DNA of 21,057 bases. Origin: a virus. Each line of letters begins with the position of its first letter. Position 1 is the stretch's first letter. Positions 13,972 through 21,057 of this stretch are shown piece by piece. The notes below the pieces were generated by a model. It did not search any database. It was not told the origin of the DNA and worked only from the letters and a program-made list of their open reading frames with translations. The stretch is from IMG/VR virus record IMGVR_UViG_3300001533_003231, positions 13,482-34,538 of that record; one strand, given 5' to 3'. The position numbers were made by a program, and so were the translations under genes.

Positions 13972-16118
13972 GAACAACCCTCCAACGGTGAACAAGGCAT
14001 AGTAAATGGAAGCAAGTGAAAAAGACTACAACAACTGGCTGTGTTGGAAGCCGACGCGAACACACGATCACTTGCAACAATGCGGTTACCTTGCAAAACT
14101 AAAACAGGAAATGCTCCAGGGCCACACTTGTCCTCAGATCTTGGGCTGCGGCCACGAGTTTCAGTATCATAGTCTTTTCCAGCCAATAAATAAATAACTT
14201 GATCCGCTAAAAACAAATGAGCTTCTGCAATATTATAATAAAATTTACACGATTTGTGCAGTGTGTGTTTGCTAACCATTGTGAATTTGTTTCGCGGTCC
14301 CAAACAGCCACCATCACAAAATGAATCTGTTGCTCCTGCCGCTATTGCCTCATTTGCGTCTTGAGCATTTCCTGCACCGACTACTGTATAATGATCTTTT
14401 TCTGTGTAACAAACATAATCCCCACCAGCACGTATAAAAATTTGTCCACAATTGGGGTTTTCTTGCATCCTAATAATGTGTGGACCACAGCATGCTGTAT
14501 ATTGTGGAGAATATAATTGGATGTATTGTTGGTCTGTTTCTTTTTCTTGTTTATGATAATCAGCCATCATTATTTCAAGACCGTAACCAGTTCGTGTTCT
14601 AATGAAAGCATTTTTAGCAGTTGAACTGGGTATTCCACCTTCTTTGCGTGGTTGACATTGCTCATTATCAACATCTGACATATCAAATGTATGATTTGCC
14701 GTACTTTGCATGTGAATTCCGCGATTTTCCCCTGCTTGACCATTGCCATTGCATGTTAATGTGTGGTCATTTAAATAAATTTCATTCCCACTTGCCGTGA
14801 GAATTTGAATACCATTCCAATCACGATCAGGATGTTTTCCTCTAACATTTGTTTTTTCTTCATAATCTTCCATCCTAATTCTGTGGCCAGTAGCAGATAT
14901 CCAATCTGTGTATCCTTCAAATTTATCGGTGCAACCAAAATCAAAACTTCTAGTGCCCCTTTCCCACTCTGGTTTATTTTGTGGTTGTTCCACACTGTCA
15001 TCTGCCCTGAATGTGTGTCCACTGCGACTAATTAATTGAAATCCACTTTGGGGCAAATCAATTTTGTTGTTTTGCGGGGTTCCCACACCTTTGTAAGGCA
15101 AACATTCGCTTTGGTGTTTGTGATATGGATTGGCACATTGGTTTTGACTTCCATCGGGGGGGCAAGAAGCTTTTTCTAATGGTATGCCATTTTCATCATT
15201 ACATGTGCTTACATCTCCACTACCACCACATGCACAGTCGGGATGTAGCCACTGACCAGATGGGTGCAAATGATCATCCTTAAAAAGCAATAAATTCCCT
15301 TGACCAGATTTTAGTTCAATACGACACCATCTGTGATTACACTTATAATTCCCATCAACCATTTTGAGCATGTGTTTTTGTGGTGTTTTGAAGCCATAAA
15401 TGTTGGGATAAGTAATCTTTTTCTTAGCGTCTGTGTCTTCGTCATATTCTTGGAAAGAATCTATATCATATCCGTTATAATTTTCTGTATTCCAAGGAGG
15501 AAAAACTTGCGAACCATCATTTTTTCCAATGTAATAACCCTTGCGATGTCCTTCATGAATTTTGTGATATTCATCAATTGGTGGTCCTTTTATGGCACCC
15601 TTTTCTGTCTTTTTTTCCCAATAATGTTCCCCGTCTGGTCCTCTATCACGATCCCAAGTGGTTCCCAAATAGAAACCCATTTTTTTATTGCCACCTTCAA
15701 AAGCTAAACAAAGCTTCGAGCCAGCAGGAGGAACCCAAGTACAGCCAGAATCGTCAAAACCACCCATGTTTGAGATAGGATATGCCCAAGGTAGTTGTTT
15801 TGCTGTCACGGTTTCAGGATCATGAAACAATGGGCTAAACCATCGAACTCGGCCTTGCTTCCATGGATCAATGGTGTCATAACAAATAGCTGTGTGTATT
15901 CCAAAATAAGTGTCTGATTGTGCCGGAATGTTCCAACTTGTTTTAATTTCAGATTGGACCATGGTTTTGTTAATATAGCCCAATTCGGAAAATCGCTCTT
16001 CTATTTGGGAGATGCGACTGTTGACTGATTCTATTGCGTCCCAAAAATTACTGGAACTTTTCTGAGGACTTGCTCGAAATTGAGCGATTTGTTGACGCAT
16101 TTCTGATAAAGATACCAT
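13968..16118 (-). CDS. Baseplate central spike, gp5/VgrG-like, cysteine-rich, 716 aa
   Basis: AGGTG precedes the ATG at 16118. After an N-terminal coiled helix (SRISQIEERFSEL), an OB-fold domain at about 71-155 has the gp5/base_V motifs: GRVRWFSPL (89-97), LPWAYPISNMGGFDDSGCTWVPPAGSKL (109-136) and LAFEGGN, then MGFYLGTTW. From about 355 the protein is a repeating beta-strand spike with units such as SRSGHTFRADD, SATGHRIRMEDY, TASGNEIYLND and STANHTFDMSD, as in gp5 beta-helices. I counted 26 cysteines. A cluster with histidines at about 255-345 suggests metal sites or crosslinks, and the C-terminus has CCSLFHLLP and EGCS near the expected tip. The T4-type lysozyme domain is absent. The spike sits on the hub and pierces the host envelope. 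Confidence 0.85.
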   Translation of the reverse strand: MVSLSEMRQQIAQFRASPQKSSSNFWDAIESVNSRISQIEERFSELGYINKTMVQSEIKTSWNIPAQSDTYFGIHTAICYDTIDPWKQGRVRWFSPLFHDPETVTAKQLPWAYPISNMGGFDDSGCTWVPPAGSKLCLAFEGGNKKMGFYLGTTWDRDRGPDGEHYWEKKTEKGAIKGPPIDEYHKIHEGHRKGYYIGKNDGSQVFPPWNTENYNGYDIDSFQEYDEDTDAKKKITYPNIYGFKTPQKHMLKMVDGNYKCNHRWCRIELKSGQGNLLLFKDDHLHPSGQWLHPDCACGGSGDVSTCNDENGIPLEKASCPPDGSQNQCANPYHKHQSECLPYKGVGTPQNNKIDLPQSGFQLISRSGHTFRADDSVEQPQNKPEWERGTRSFDFGCTDKFEGYTDWISATGHRIRMEDYEEKTNVRGKHPDRDWNGIQILTASGNEIYLNDHTLTCNGNGQAGENRGIHMQSTANHTFDMSDVDNEQCQPRKEGGIPSSTAKNAFIRTRTGYGLEIMMADYHKQEKETDQQYIQLYSPQYTACCGPHIIRMQENPNCGQIFIRAGGDYVCYTEKDHYTVVGAGNAQDANEAIAAGATDSFCDGGCLGPRNKFTMVSKHTLHKSCKFYYNIAEAHLFLADQVIYLLAGKDYDTETRGRSPRSEDKCGPGAFPVLVLQGNRIVASDRVFASASNTASCCSLFHLLPFTMPCSPLEGCS
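13978..13983 (-). promoter_or_regulatory. Shine-Dalgarno GGAGGG fixing the gp25 start
   Basis: Minus-strand GGAGGG lies six bases from the ATG at 13971, inside the end of the spike gene. Together with the ATGA overlap it selects the shorter gp25 start and implies coupled translation. Confidence 0.75.
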
Positions 16119-16125
16119 ATTTCAC

Positions 16126-17661
16126 CTAACATGTATTTTTTGGTTTATATCCTTGAGAGCCAGCACCACCTAATGGATCATCTTTTTCCACATCAATTCC
16201 AGGTGCTGCCAAAAATAAACTTAAAGTAGTTTCATAAGACCCGCCTTGAATAGCATGGTTTATACCTTTGACCATCCATGCTTTATTACTTAAAACTTGA
16301 TTACATCCTGATTTTGGTGTTGCTAAATAACCAGATTCCCAATCCCCACAACCAGCATTACCAGATATAACACCACCTATGTGAAATGGATTGACCGCAA
16401 CTATAGAGCAAACTCTGGGAATTTCCTTTAAATCAATATACTTTGCAAAATCTGGATTTCCTACTATTCTTAATTCTGCTTCTATAGGTTGCAAACTTCC
16501 CCATATTCTATTGGCTTTTCCATGCTTTTGATGAGAATCACTTAAGTCTTTTTGGGCATCTTTTCCAGCAACTGATATAGAATCATTATCGGGAATTATT
16601 TGAGTACGAGCACCTGTCTTTCTGCCTTGCCCAATTTCGCATGTTGGCTTTTTTGTTTCTTCTCTGTGTGTATCACCAGAAATAGTCGTACCTGTATCGC
16701 CACCAGCTGCCAATCCACCGAAAGCTTGTACCCACTTAAAATTAGGTTGAAATTCGATTACATTGCTACATTTTCCAGCATTGACCAAAAAAGTTCCAAG
16801 AGAGCCCAAACCAGCTGAACAAACCAAAGATTTACATTCTTTTTTTATCCAATCTGCCCAAACTATTATTTTGGCGAGACTTGTGTTATCAGTAGTTACA
16901 TGTATACCTCTTCCTTCTTCATCTTGATAAGGCTCTACCCAAGAAGTAATGGTTGCTAAACGATTTGAAGTATCTCCTCCCCAAATATGCTCTGGACCAC
17001 CTTTGCCGTATTTTTTCCATTTTATGCCTGTCTTATTGTGACCATCTGGTTGCTTTGTCATGAATTCAACCTCTATTTTTGGCGGTCGATTACAAAGCTT
17101 ACGGATTGCATCTTCTAATTTCATTGGTTGGTCCGAGTCACCCTCTCTCGTGTCTTCTTTAACATCATATAAGATGTTCATTGCATCGCAACATTCTACT
17201 CTATACTTTATTTTACCTCCTGTATAATTTACTTCCAAATCTGCCACAAAACAATAAATCCAAGGATTTTTGTCTAAACCCAATGTCCCAGGACCACCGT
17301 AACAATCAGTATACGACCAACCAAATTTGAATTTTACTGAATACTTTGGCTCTGTAGCCTCTACAGCACATTTAACCAAACCATCCAACAACCTACTCAT
17401 AATACCTCCTTGTATGTCCAAAATTTCAAAATTAGCCTTATATCCATCTGTAAAGCCATATTCAAAACTCATTATGCATGCGTCATGATCCACCTCTTGA
17501 CAAGACTTATTACCTACGGTTACAGTAAAATCTCCTCCTGTAAATACAGCAATTACTACTGGAACTGCTACTTCAGCATTCAAAACTCCTGGTCCTTCTC
17601 CAGGGGCATTTACTGGCGGACAATTATAATCCCACATACATCCTGCTAAACAATTAGACAC
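16126..17661 (-). CDS. Baseplate hub protein, gpD/gp27-like, 511 aa
   Basis: The start is GTG at 17661, with GAGGT a few bases upstream and a nine-base gap from the LysM gene. It directly precedes the spike gene, the usual hub-spike order. The C-terminal region carries the late-control-D pattern GINHAIQGGSYETTLSLF (about 466-483), the part of gpD that ends the hub ring. The N-terminal third is beta-rich with FEYGFTDGYKANFEILDIQGG and VKFKFGWSY. A middle region has a DGHNKTGIKWKK strand and a WVEPYQDEE helix. I counted 19 cysteines, most in short pairs or loops, matching the Cys-rich spike. Hub proteins form the trimeric or hexameric-like ring connecting the tail tube to the spike. Family membership is inferred from context plus the C-terminal motif. 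Confidence 0.8.
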   Translation of the reverse strand: MSNCLAGCMWDYNCPPVNAPGEGPGVLNAEVAVPVVIAVFTGGDFTVTVGNKSCQEVDHDACIMSFEYGFTDGYKANFEILDIQGGIMSRLLDGLVKCAVEATEPKYSVKFKFGWSYTDCYGGPGTLGLDKNPWIYCFVADLEVNYTGGKIKYRVECCDAMNILYDVKEDTREGDSDQPMKLEDAIRKLCNRPPKIEVEFMTKQPDGHNKTGIKWKKYGKGGPEHIWGGDTSNRLATITSWVEPYQDEEGRGIHVTTDNTSLAKIIVWADWIKKECKSLVCSAGLGSLGTFLVNAGKCSNVIEFQPNFKWVQAFGGLAAGGDTGTTISGDTHREETKKPTCEIGQGRKTGARTQIIPDNDSISVAGKDAQKDLSDSHQKHGKANRIWGSLQPIEAELRIVGNPDFAKYIDLKEIPRVCSIVAVNPFHIGGVISGNAGCGDWESGYLATPKSGCNQVLSNKAWMVKGINHAIQGGSYETTLSLFLAAPGIDVEKDDPLGGAGSQGYKPKNTC

Positions 17662-17670
17662 TATGTTACC

Positions 17671-18003
17671 TCAATAAATAGAATTTGGAATTCGTATAGT
17701 TTTACCAGCTTTGAAATCATAAATATCTTTAATTTTATTTACCTCAAGTATTTTCCACCAAAAATCAACGGTTCCATAAGCTTGTTGTGAAACCAAATCA
17801 GGACGATATTCTGTCCCAGGAGTTATAGTGGCAAATTTGTCATTAGGTGACTCTTCAAACTCTGGACGCTTATATGTTGTAAGAGTTATATAGGTAATTT
17901 CTCCTGCAGTATAATAAATTACTTGATTATCAGCATATCTGCTTACACGAGGTACAAAATCTTCTGGAGACCTATCGGAAACTAATGCTATTTTATTTGC
18001 CAT
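17671..18003 (-). CDS. LysM-type baseplate protein, gp53-like, 110 aa
   Basis: I chose the ATG at 18003, one base after the upstream gene's TAA (TAACATG); a longer start would overlap that gene by about 80 bases. After an N-terminal beta region (VIYYTAGEITYITLTTY), the core is YRPDLVSQQAYG (66-77), FWWKILEVN (81-89) and IKDIYDFKAGKTIRIPN (91-107). This is the gp53/LysM arrangement, with a W-W-x-I-L-x-x-N helix and an xxxxGxxIRIP strand. T4 gp53 staples baseplate wedges together, and in extracellular injection systems the LysM domain is fused to the tube-initiator protein. Here it is a separate gene immediately after the tube-like gene. Regulation is probably by translational coupling. Confidence 0.85.
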   Translation of the reverse strand: MANKIALVSDRSPEDFVPRVSRYADNQVIYYTAGEITYITLTTYKRPEFEESPNDKFATITPGTEYRPDLVSQQAYGTVDFWWKILEVNKIKDIYDFKAGKTIRIPNSIY

Positions 18004-18004
18004 G

Positions 18005-18547
18005 TTATTTACCAAAAAATAAAATTTGAGATTGTCCTGGAAGTTCTGTGCTTTTATAAACAACATCCCAACTTGTTTCCACATCTAACTTAAACGGACA
18101 ATAATTTGATTCATCCCATGAAACATCAGTAGGAAATTTTACAGAACAACTTTTTAATATTACACAAACTTCGCCGCTAGACAATAATTCTCCACACCTA
18201 ATACGACAAACTGGCGGCGGTTGAAATGCCACCCCACCAGCAGCACGAGGATAGAGAGCACTTTGTAATGCTCTTAGTTTAATTAAATTAAAACTAACAT
18301 CACTTGGTTTTGATACTACTAAATGAATTGTCATACTAATTGAGCGATTATCCGATGATTGATAAGTTTTCATCGGAGACGCACGACCAATAACTGCTTC
18401 ATCATTATAGGTAGCACTTTTTTGGTCTGATATATCTGGCAAAACATCCAAATACAACTTTGATTCTGGAAGGGCTGATCCTGGAATATAAATATAACAA
18501 TCTCTTAATTCTATTAAAGGACCACCTGGTATTGTGGCTTTAGGCAT
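18005..18547 (-). CDS. CIS tube-initiator/gp54-like baseplate protein, 180 aa
   Basis: AAGGAG lies upstream of the ATG at 18547. The protein matches the N-terminal part of the CIS-tube/Afp7-like family. It has a polar N-terminus, then NRSISMTIHLVVSK (67-80), LRALQSALYP (91-100), the PPPVCRIRCGELL core (110-122) where the family has P-P-x-V-x-F-x-W-G, and VCVILKSCSVKFPTDVSWDESNYCPFKLDVETSWDVVY (127-164), the family's closing strand set. In T4 terms it corresponds to gp48/gp54, which caps the hub and starts tail-tube polymerisation. It contains no LysM domain; that is encoded by the next gene. Gene order after the tape measure and before the hub supports the call. Confidence 0.75.
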   Translation of the reverse strand: MPKATIPGGPLIELRDCYIYIPGSALPESKLYLDVLPDISDQKSATYNDEAVIGRASPMKTYQSSDNRSISMTIHLVVSKPSDVSFNLIKLRALQSALYPRAAGGVAFQPPPVCRIRCGELLSSGEVCVILKSCSVKFPTDVSWDESNYCPFKLDVETSWDVVYKSTELPGQSQILFFGK

Positions 18548-18570
18548 GTTCTATTTTCTCCTTTCTATTA

Positions 18571-21057
18571 TTAAGCCAGACCAGAATTTATAAACTGCCG
18601 ATTAGCAGTGTCCCAAGGCTTTCCATATTTCCATTGTCCATATTGTGGCGAATGTTTTGGTCGTTGATGTGTTGTAGTACCAGCAATCATTCCAGAAGTT
18701 TCTCCTACTAATCCTCCACCCCTTGGTGTCATTAAACCAACTAATTCTTTAATATCTTCTTTCATTTCAGTGAGTAAATCTACTTGTTTATTGGTTGCTT
18801 CGGCAATAGCGCTCAATTCAGGACTTGTGCCTTTTCGTTCTTTTCCAGCTTCGGTACTTGTTCTTTCCCTTAAAATTGAATCATGTATGTCTTGAAGAGC
18901 CTTTGGTGTCGCTGATCCTGTAGCAGTACCGCCAGCAGCAGTTGCTGATGCCGCAACGCTTCCGCCCATTCCACCCATTCCGCTCATTCCACCCATTCCG
19001 CCCATTCCGCCCATTCCGCCCATTCCGCCAAGAGGCTTTATAGTAACTAATTCTGGACCTGCTTCACCAACTAAGAAAGAACCACCACTAGCAAATCCTT
19101 TAGGTATAGTAACTCCTCTTTTTCTCAAAGCATTTTTAAATTTTTCATAATTACCAGGAATCTCAGAATGAAATGCGGCTTCATCATATAATTTACTTAA
19201 TGTAGAGTCTGCGTGTACATTAATATTTTTACTTTCTCTTGCTATTTTCTTAAGTTCTCTTAATTTTAAACCTATTGAAAGTTTACTTGGGTCTGATTTT
19301 TTCTTAGATTCAATAGATGCCGATGTGTTGGCAACATTAGATTCATTTATTCCCCAATTTTTTTGTATTTTTGCGTTTAATTCCGCTTGTCCTTGCGCGT
19401 ATGCCGCTATAGATTGAGACGCCATTTCAGGGTTTTGTTGATTAAATTGCGCCCATATTCCTCCTGGTTTTGTAGACCCTCCTCTATATTGATATTGTCC
19501 AACTTTTTCAATATTCCAATTAGAACTAGTTGTGTCTCTAACTGTAGGCACAGAAAGTTTGCCACCACCTGTGCCACCACCTGTGCCACCACCTATGCCA
19601 CCACCTGTGCCACCACCTGTGCCACCACCTGTGCCACTTGCAGCAATTGCTGCATGTAATGTTTCTATTCCTCCTGCACCGCCAATACCACCTGCACCGC
19701 CAATACCACCTGCTCCTCCTGCCCCGCCTGGTCCGTCCGCTCCACCTGCTGCGGTAATAGCAGACAGTTTTTTTGACCCACCAGGAAGTTTACTAAGTGT
19801 TTGTCCTGCTTTTTCAGCATGTTTATCAACGTCAGAATTTATCCAATCCCAAATTGACCCAATAACGGTTTTAGTTACTTCCGATCCTTCTCTTACACTT
19901 TGATCAACTTGCTTACTAGATTTTTGAGCATTTTTTTCCGTTTGCTTACTTAATTTCGTTACACCATCTTCATATAAATTATCCACAACTTTTTTGTGTT
20001 TAGTTTCGCTTACAGCGGTAGTTTTAGCAACTTCTCTTTCTGCTTTGCTTGCTTCTTCTCCTAAGAACAAATTTTTGGCCATATTAACAAAACCACCGGA
20101 AATCTTTTTCCCAAAAGAAGCCACAGATTTTAAAACAGGACCAGATCGATCAAACAACATTTTACCCATCAGTCCAACTGGACCTAATCCTTTTTCTGTT
20201 TTGCCTTTTTCTTTTTCCATTCCTCGTTTCGCCACTGCTTCGGCAACTTTTGTATCTGCAGTTGTTGGATTGCTGCTGGTTGAATATACAATTCCCCTTT
20301 CGGTCACTGTTGCTCCTCCGTCAATTGAAACAGTACCTCCCAATGTGGCACTGTTTTTTGTTAAGTTAGTTGGGGTAGCTGTATTAAGGGTTGCTAAAAC
20401 AGGGGTGCTAAAGGTTTTTTCTTCTCCGTAGTTTACACCTGCATTACTTATGGCATAAGCTCTGATGTAATAGGTGGTACTTGCTGAAAAACCTGAAACT
20501 GATTTACTAAATGACCCTTTGCCGCTTCCTATTTGTACTTTTGTATCAGAAGTTGTTGGATTCGTTGAAGTTGAATAGACAATTCCCTTTTCAGTAACGG
20601 TTGCTCCACCATCATCGGTAATATTACCCCCCAGCGTTGCGCTGGTGCAGGTTACATTTGTTGGGGTACTAGTTGTTACGGTTGCCGGTAACGGACATGC
20701 CGGTGTGGTAAAAGAAATCTGGTTTCCATAAGATGTTCCGGCACTGTTAATGGCATAGGCCCTCACATAAAATGTAGTTGTTTCCTCTAAACCGGTAACA
20801 GACTGATTAAATGAACCTTCACCATTGCCCATAGTAACTTTCGTATCTGATGTGGTTGGATTGGCAGCTTTTGCATAAACAATTCCGCGCTGGGTAATAT
20901 TTGCACCTCCGGTGTTTGAAATATTGCCGCCCAGAGTAGCGCTGTTGCAGGATAAATCAGTTTGTATCGCTGTGGTTAATGAGGCAGTAAAAACCGGTGT
21001 AGCCTGCGCTGTAACAGTGTTGCTAATGTTATCGCCCGCACAGGCGTACAAACGGTA
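18571..21057 (-). CDS. Tape-measure-like protein fused to Fn3-like repeats (5' end beyond window; possible chimera)
   Basis: The frame is open to the window edge; a TTG at 21051 is not needed as a start. The C-terminal ~555 residues look like a tape measure. There is a basic helical region (KMLFDRSGPVLKSVASFGKKI and following), glycine-rich linkers, the hallmark GFASGGSFLVGEAGPELV motif, and a C-terminal coil with LQDIHDSILRERTSTE. Tape measures set tail length and pass into the tube. The first ~268 residues are instead three ~97-residue repeats with CNSATLGGNIS, RGIVYS and YIRAYAISNAG motifs, typical of Bacteroidetes surface proteins and not of tape measures. The switch is abrupt, at V269 (about 20245), and the repeats are visibly richer in G+C. 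A misassembly or a recent fusion could explain this. Confidence 0.75.
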   Translation of the reverse strand, partial: YRLYACAGDNISNTVTAQATPVFTASLTTAIQTDLSCNSATLGGNISNTGGANITQRGIVYAKAANPTTSDTKVTMGNGEGSFNQSVTGLEETTTFYVRAYAINSAGTSYGNQISFTTPACPLPATVTTSTPTNVTCTSATLGGNITDDGGATVTEKGIVYSTSTNPTTSDTKVQIGSGKGSFSKSVSGFSASTTYYIRAYAISNAGVNYGEEKTFSTPVLATLNTATPTNLTKNSATLGGTVSIDGGATVTERGIVYSTSSNPTTADTKVAEAVAKRGMEKEKGKTEKGLGPVGLMGKMLFDRSGPVLKSVASFGKKISGGFVNMAKNLFLGEEASKAEREVAKTTAVSETKHKKVVDNLYEDGVTKLSKQTEKNAQKSSKQVDQSVREGSEVTKTVIGSIWDWINSDVDKHAEKAGQTLSKLPGGSKKLSAITAAGGADGPGGAGGAGGIGGAGGIGGAGGIETLHAAIAASGTGGGTGGGTGGGIGGGTGGGTGGGKLSVPTVRDTTSSNWNIEKVGQYQYRGGSTKPGGIWAQFNQQNPEMASQSIAAYAQGQAELNAKIQKNWGINESNVANTSASIESKKKSDPSKLSIGLKLRELKKIARESKNINVHADSTLSKLYDEAAFHSEIPGNYEKFKNALRKRGVTIPKGFASGGSFLVGEAGPELVTIKPLGGMGGMGGMGGMGGMSGMGGMGGSVAASATAAGGTATGSATPKALQDIHDSILRERTSTEAGKERKGTSPELSAIAEATNKQVDLLTEMKEDIKELVGLMTPRGGGLVGETSGMIAGTTTHQRPKHSPQYGQWKYGKPWDTANRQFINSGLA
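18961..19029 (-). repeat. 9-bp tandem repeat encoding Gly-Gly-Met
   Basis: About eight copies of a 9-base unit (plus strand CCCATTCCG with variants) encode GGMGGMGGM in the tape-measure-like protein, directly after the VGEAGPELV motif. One unit reads SGM. It is a flexible low-complexity linker. Confidence 0.9.
19561..19636 (-). repeat. 12-bp tandem repeat encoding Thr-Gly-Gly-Gly
   Basis: About six copies of a 12-base unit (plus strand GCCACCACCTGT, one with TAT) encode TGGG repeats in the tape-measure-like protein. They lie between a helical part and the SVPTVRDTTSSNW segment. Confidence 0.9.
19667..19746 (-). repeat. 18-bp Gly/Ala/Ile repeat encoding GGAGGI
   Basis: Two perfect 18-base copies (19673-19690 and 19691-19708) with degenerate flanks encode GGAGGIGGAGGI in the tape-measure-like protein. 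It is the third glycine-rich tract in this gene. Confidence 0.85.
20245..21057 (-). other. Fn3-like repeat segment of Bacteroidetes type; possible assembly chimera
   Basis: Three tandem ~97-residue repeats share ATLGGN(I/V)S, GGATVTE(K/R)GIVYS, NPTT(S/A)DTKV and (Y/F)Y(I/V)RAYA motifs. The third stops mid-repeat right after ADTKV, where tape-measure sequence begins. G+C is higher here (about 42-52% in the lines I counted, against roughly a third in nearby phage genes). Confidence 0.75.

Noticed and set aside
13972-13995. Longer gp25 start at 13995
   Set aside because: The shorter ATG at 13971 has a GGAGGG six bases upstream and an ATGA overlap with the spike gene.
13968-16118. Lysozyme domain in the spike
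   Set aside because: Between the OB fold and the beta-repeat region there is no T4-lysozyme-like stretch with Glu-Asp-Thr active-site spacing; instead there is a Cys/His-rich insertion.
19387-20431. Plus-strand frames, including a proline-rich one, opposite the glycine-rich linkers
   Set aside because: They are reverse-complement shadows of the tape-measure-like gene's Gly repeats, with no domain or ribosome site of their own.

Overview
This window is a late structural (tail and baseplate) module of an uncultured contractile-tailed phage (myovirus), or less likely of a closely related contractile injection particle. The DNA is AT-rich and densely packed. Nearly all genes lie on the minus strand and overlap by ATGA or TAATG or sit a few bases apart. 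Several starts have clear Shine-Dalgarno sequences (GGAGG, AAGGAG, GGAGGAT), which argues for a host that uses SD-led initiation. No RNA genes, integrase, CRISPR array or insertion sequence were found. Both ends are open: a gene runs off the left edge inside a tandem repeat, and another runs off the right edge. Layout in transcription order (right to left): a tape-measure-like protein with glycine-rich linkers (18571-21057), whose upstream part is replaced by Bacteroidetes-style Fn3-like repeats and which may be a chimeric contig; a CIS-tube/gp54-like protein (18005-18547); a LysM-type gp53-like protein (17671-18003); a gpD/gp27-like hub (16126-17661); a cysteine-rich gp5/VgrG-like spike (13968-16118); gp25 (13540-13971); the gp6/J-like wedge protein (11962-13539); and a gp7/gpI-like wedge protein that appears split by a one-base frameshift (8706-11959). 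Together these form a minimal hub, spike and wedge set. After the baseplate core come a small virion-like protein (8242-8709), an unknown 92-aa protein, a SET-domain methyltransferase (7424-7960), a fiber-like protein (6590-7405) and a glycosyltransferase-like protein (6024-6590). The only plus-strand gene, a nucleoside 2-deoxyribosyltransferase-like protein (5447-6037), is inserted next. A coiled-coil protein (4615-5403) follows. Three tandem adhesin or fiber genes (1-4625) then share an N-terminal attachment-like domain with an EHHN motif, followed by PKD domains. The leftmost of these ends in an unusual Ile-Pro-Ser tandem-repeat shaft that is cut by the window edge. Strongest leads: the Ile-Pro-Ser repeat fiber and its PKD paralogs, the SET methyltransferase embedded in the tail operon, the Cys/His-rich spike and hub, the frameshifted wedge gene, and the in-frame junction between tape measure and Fn3-like repeats at about 20245.
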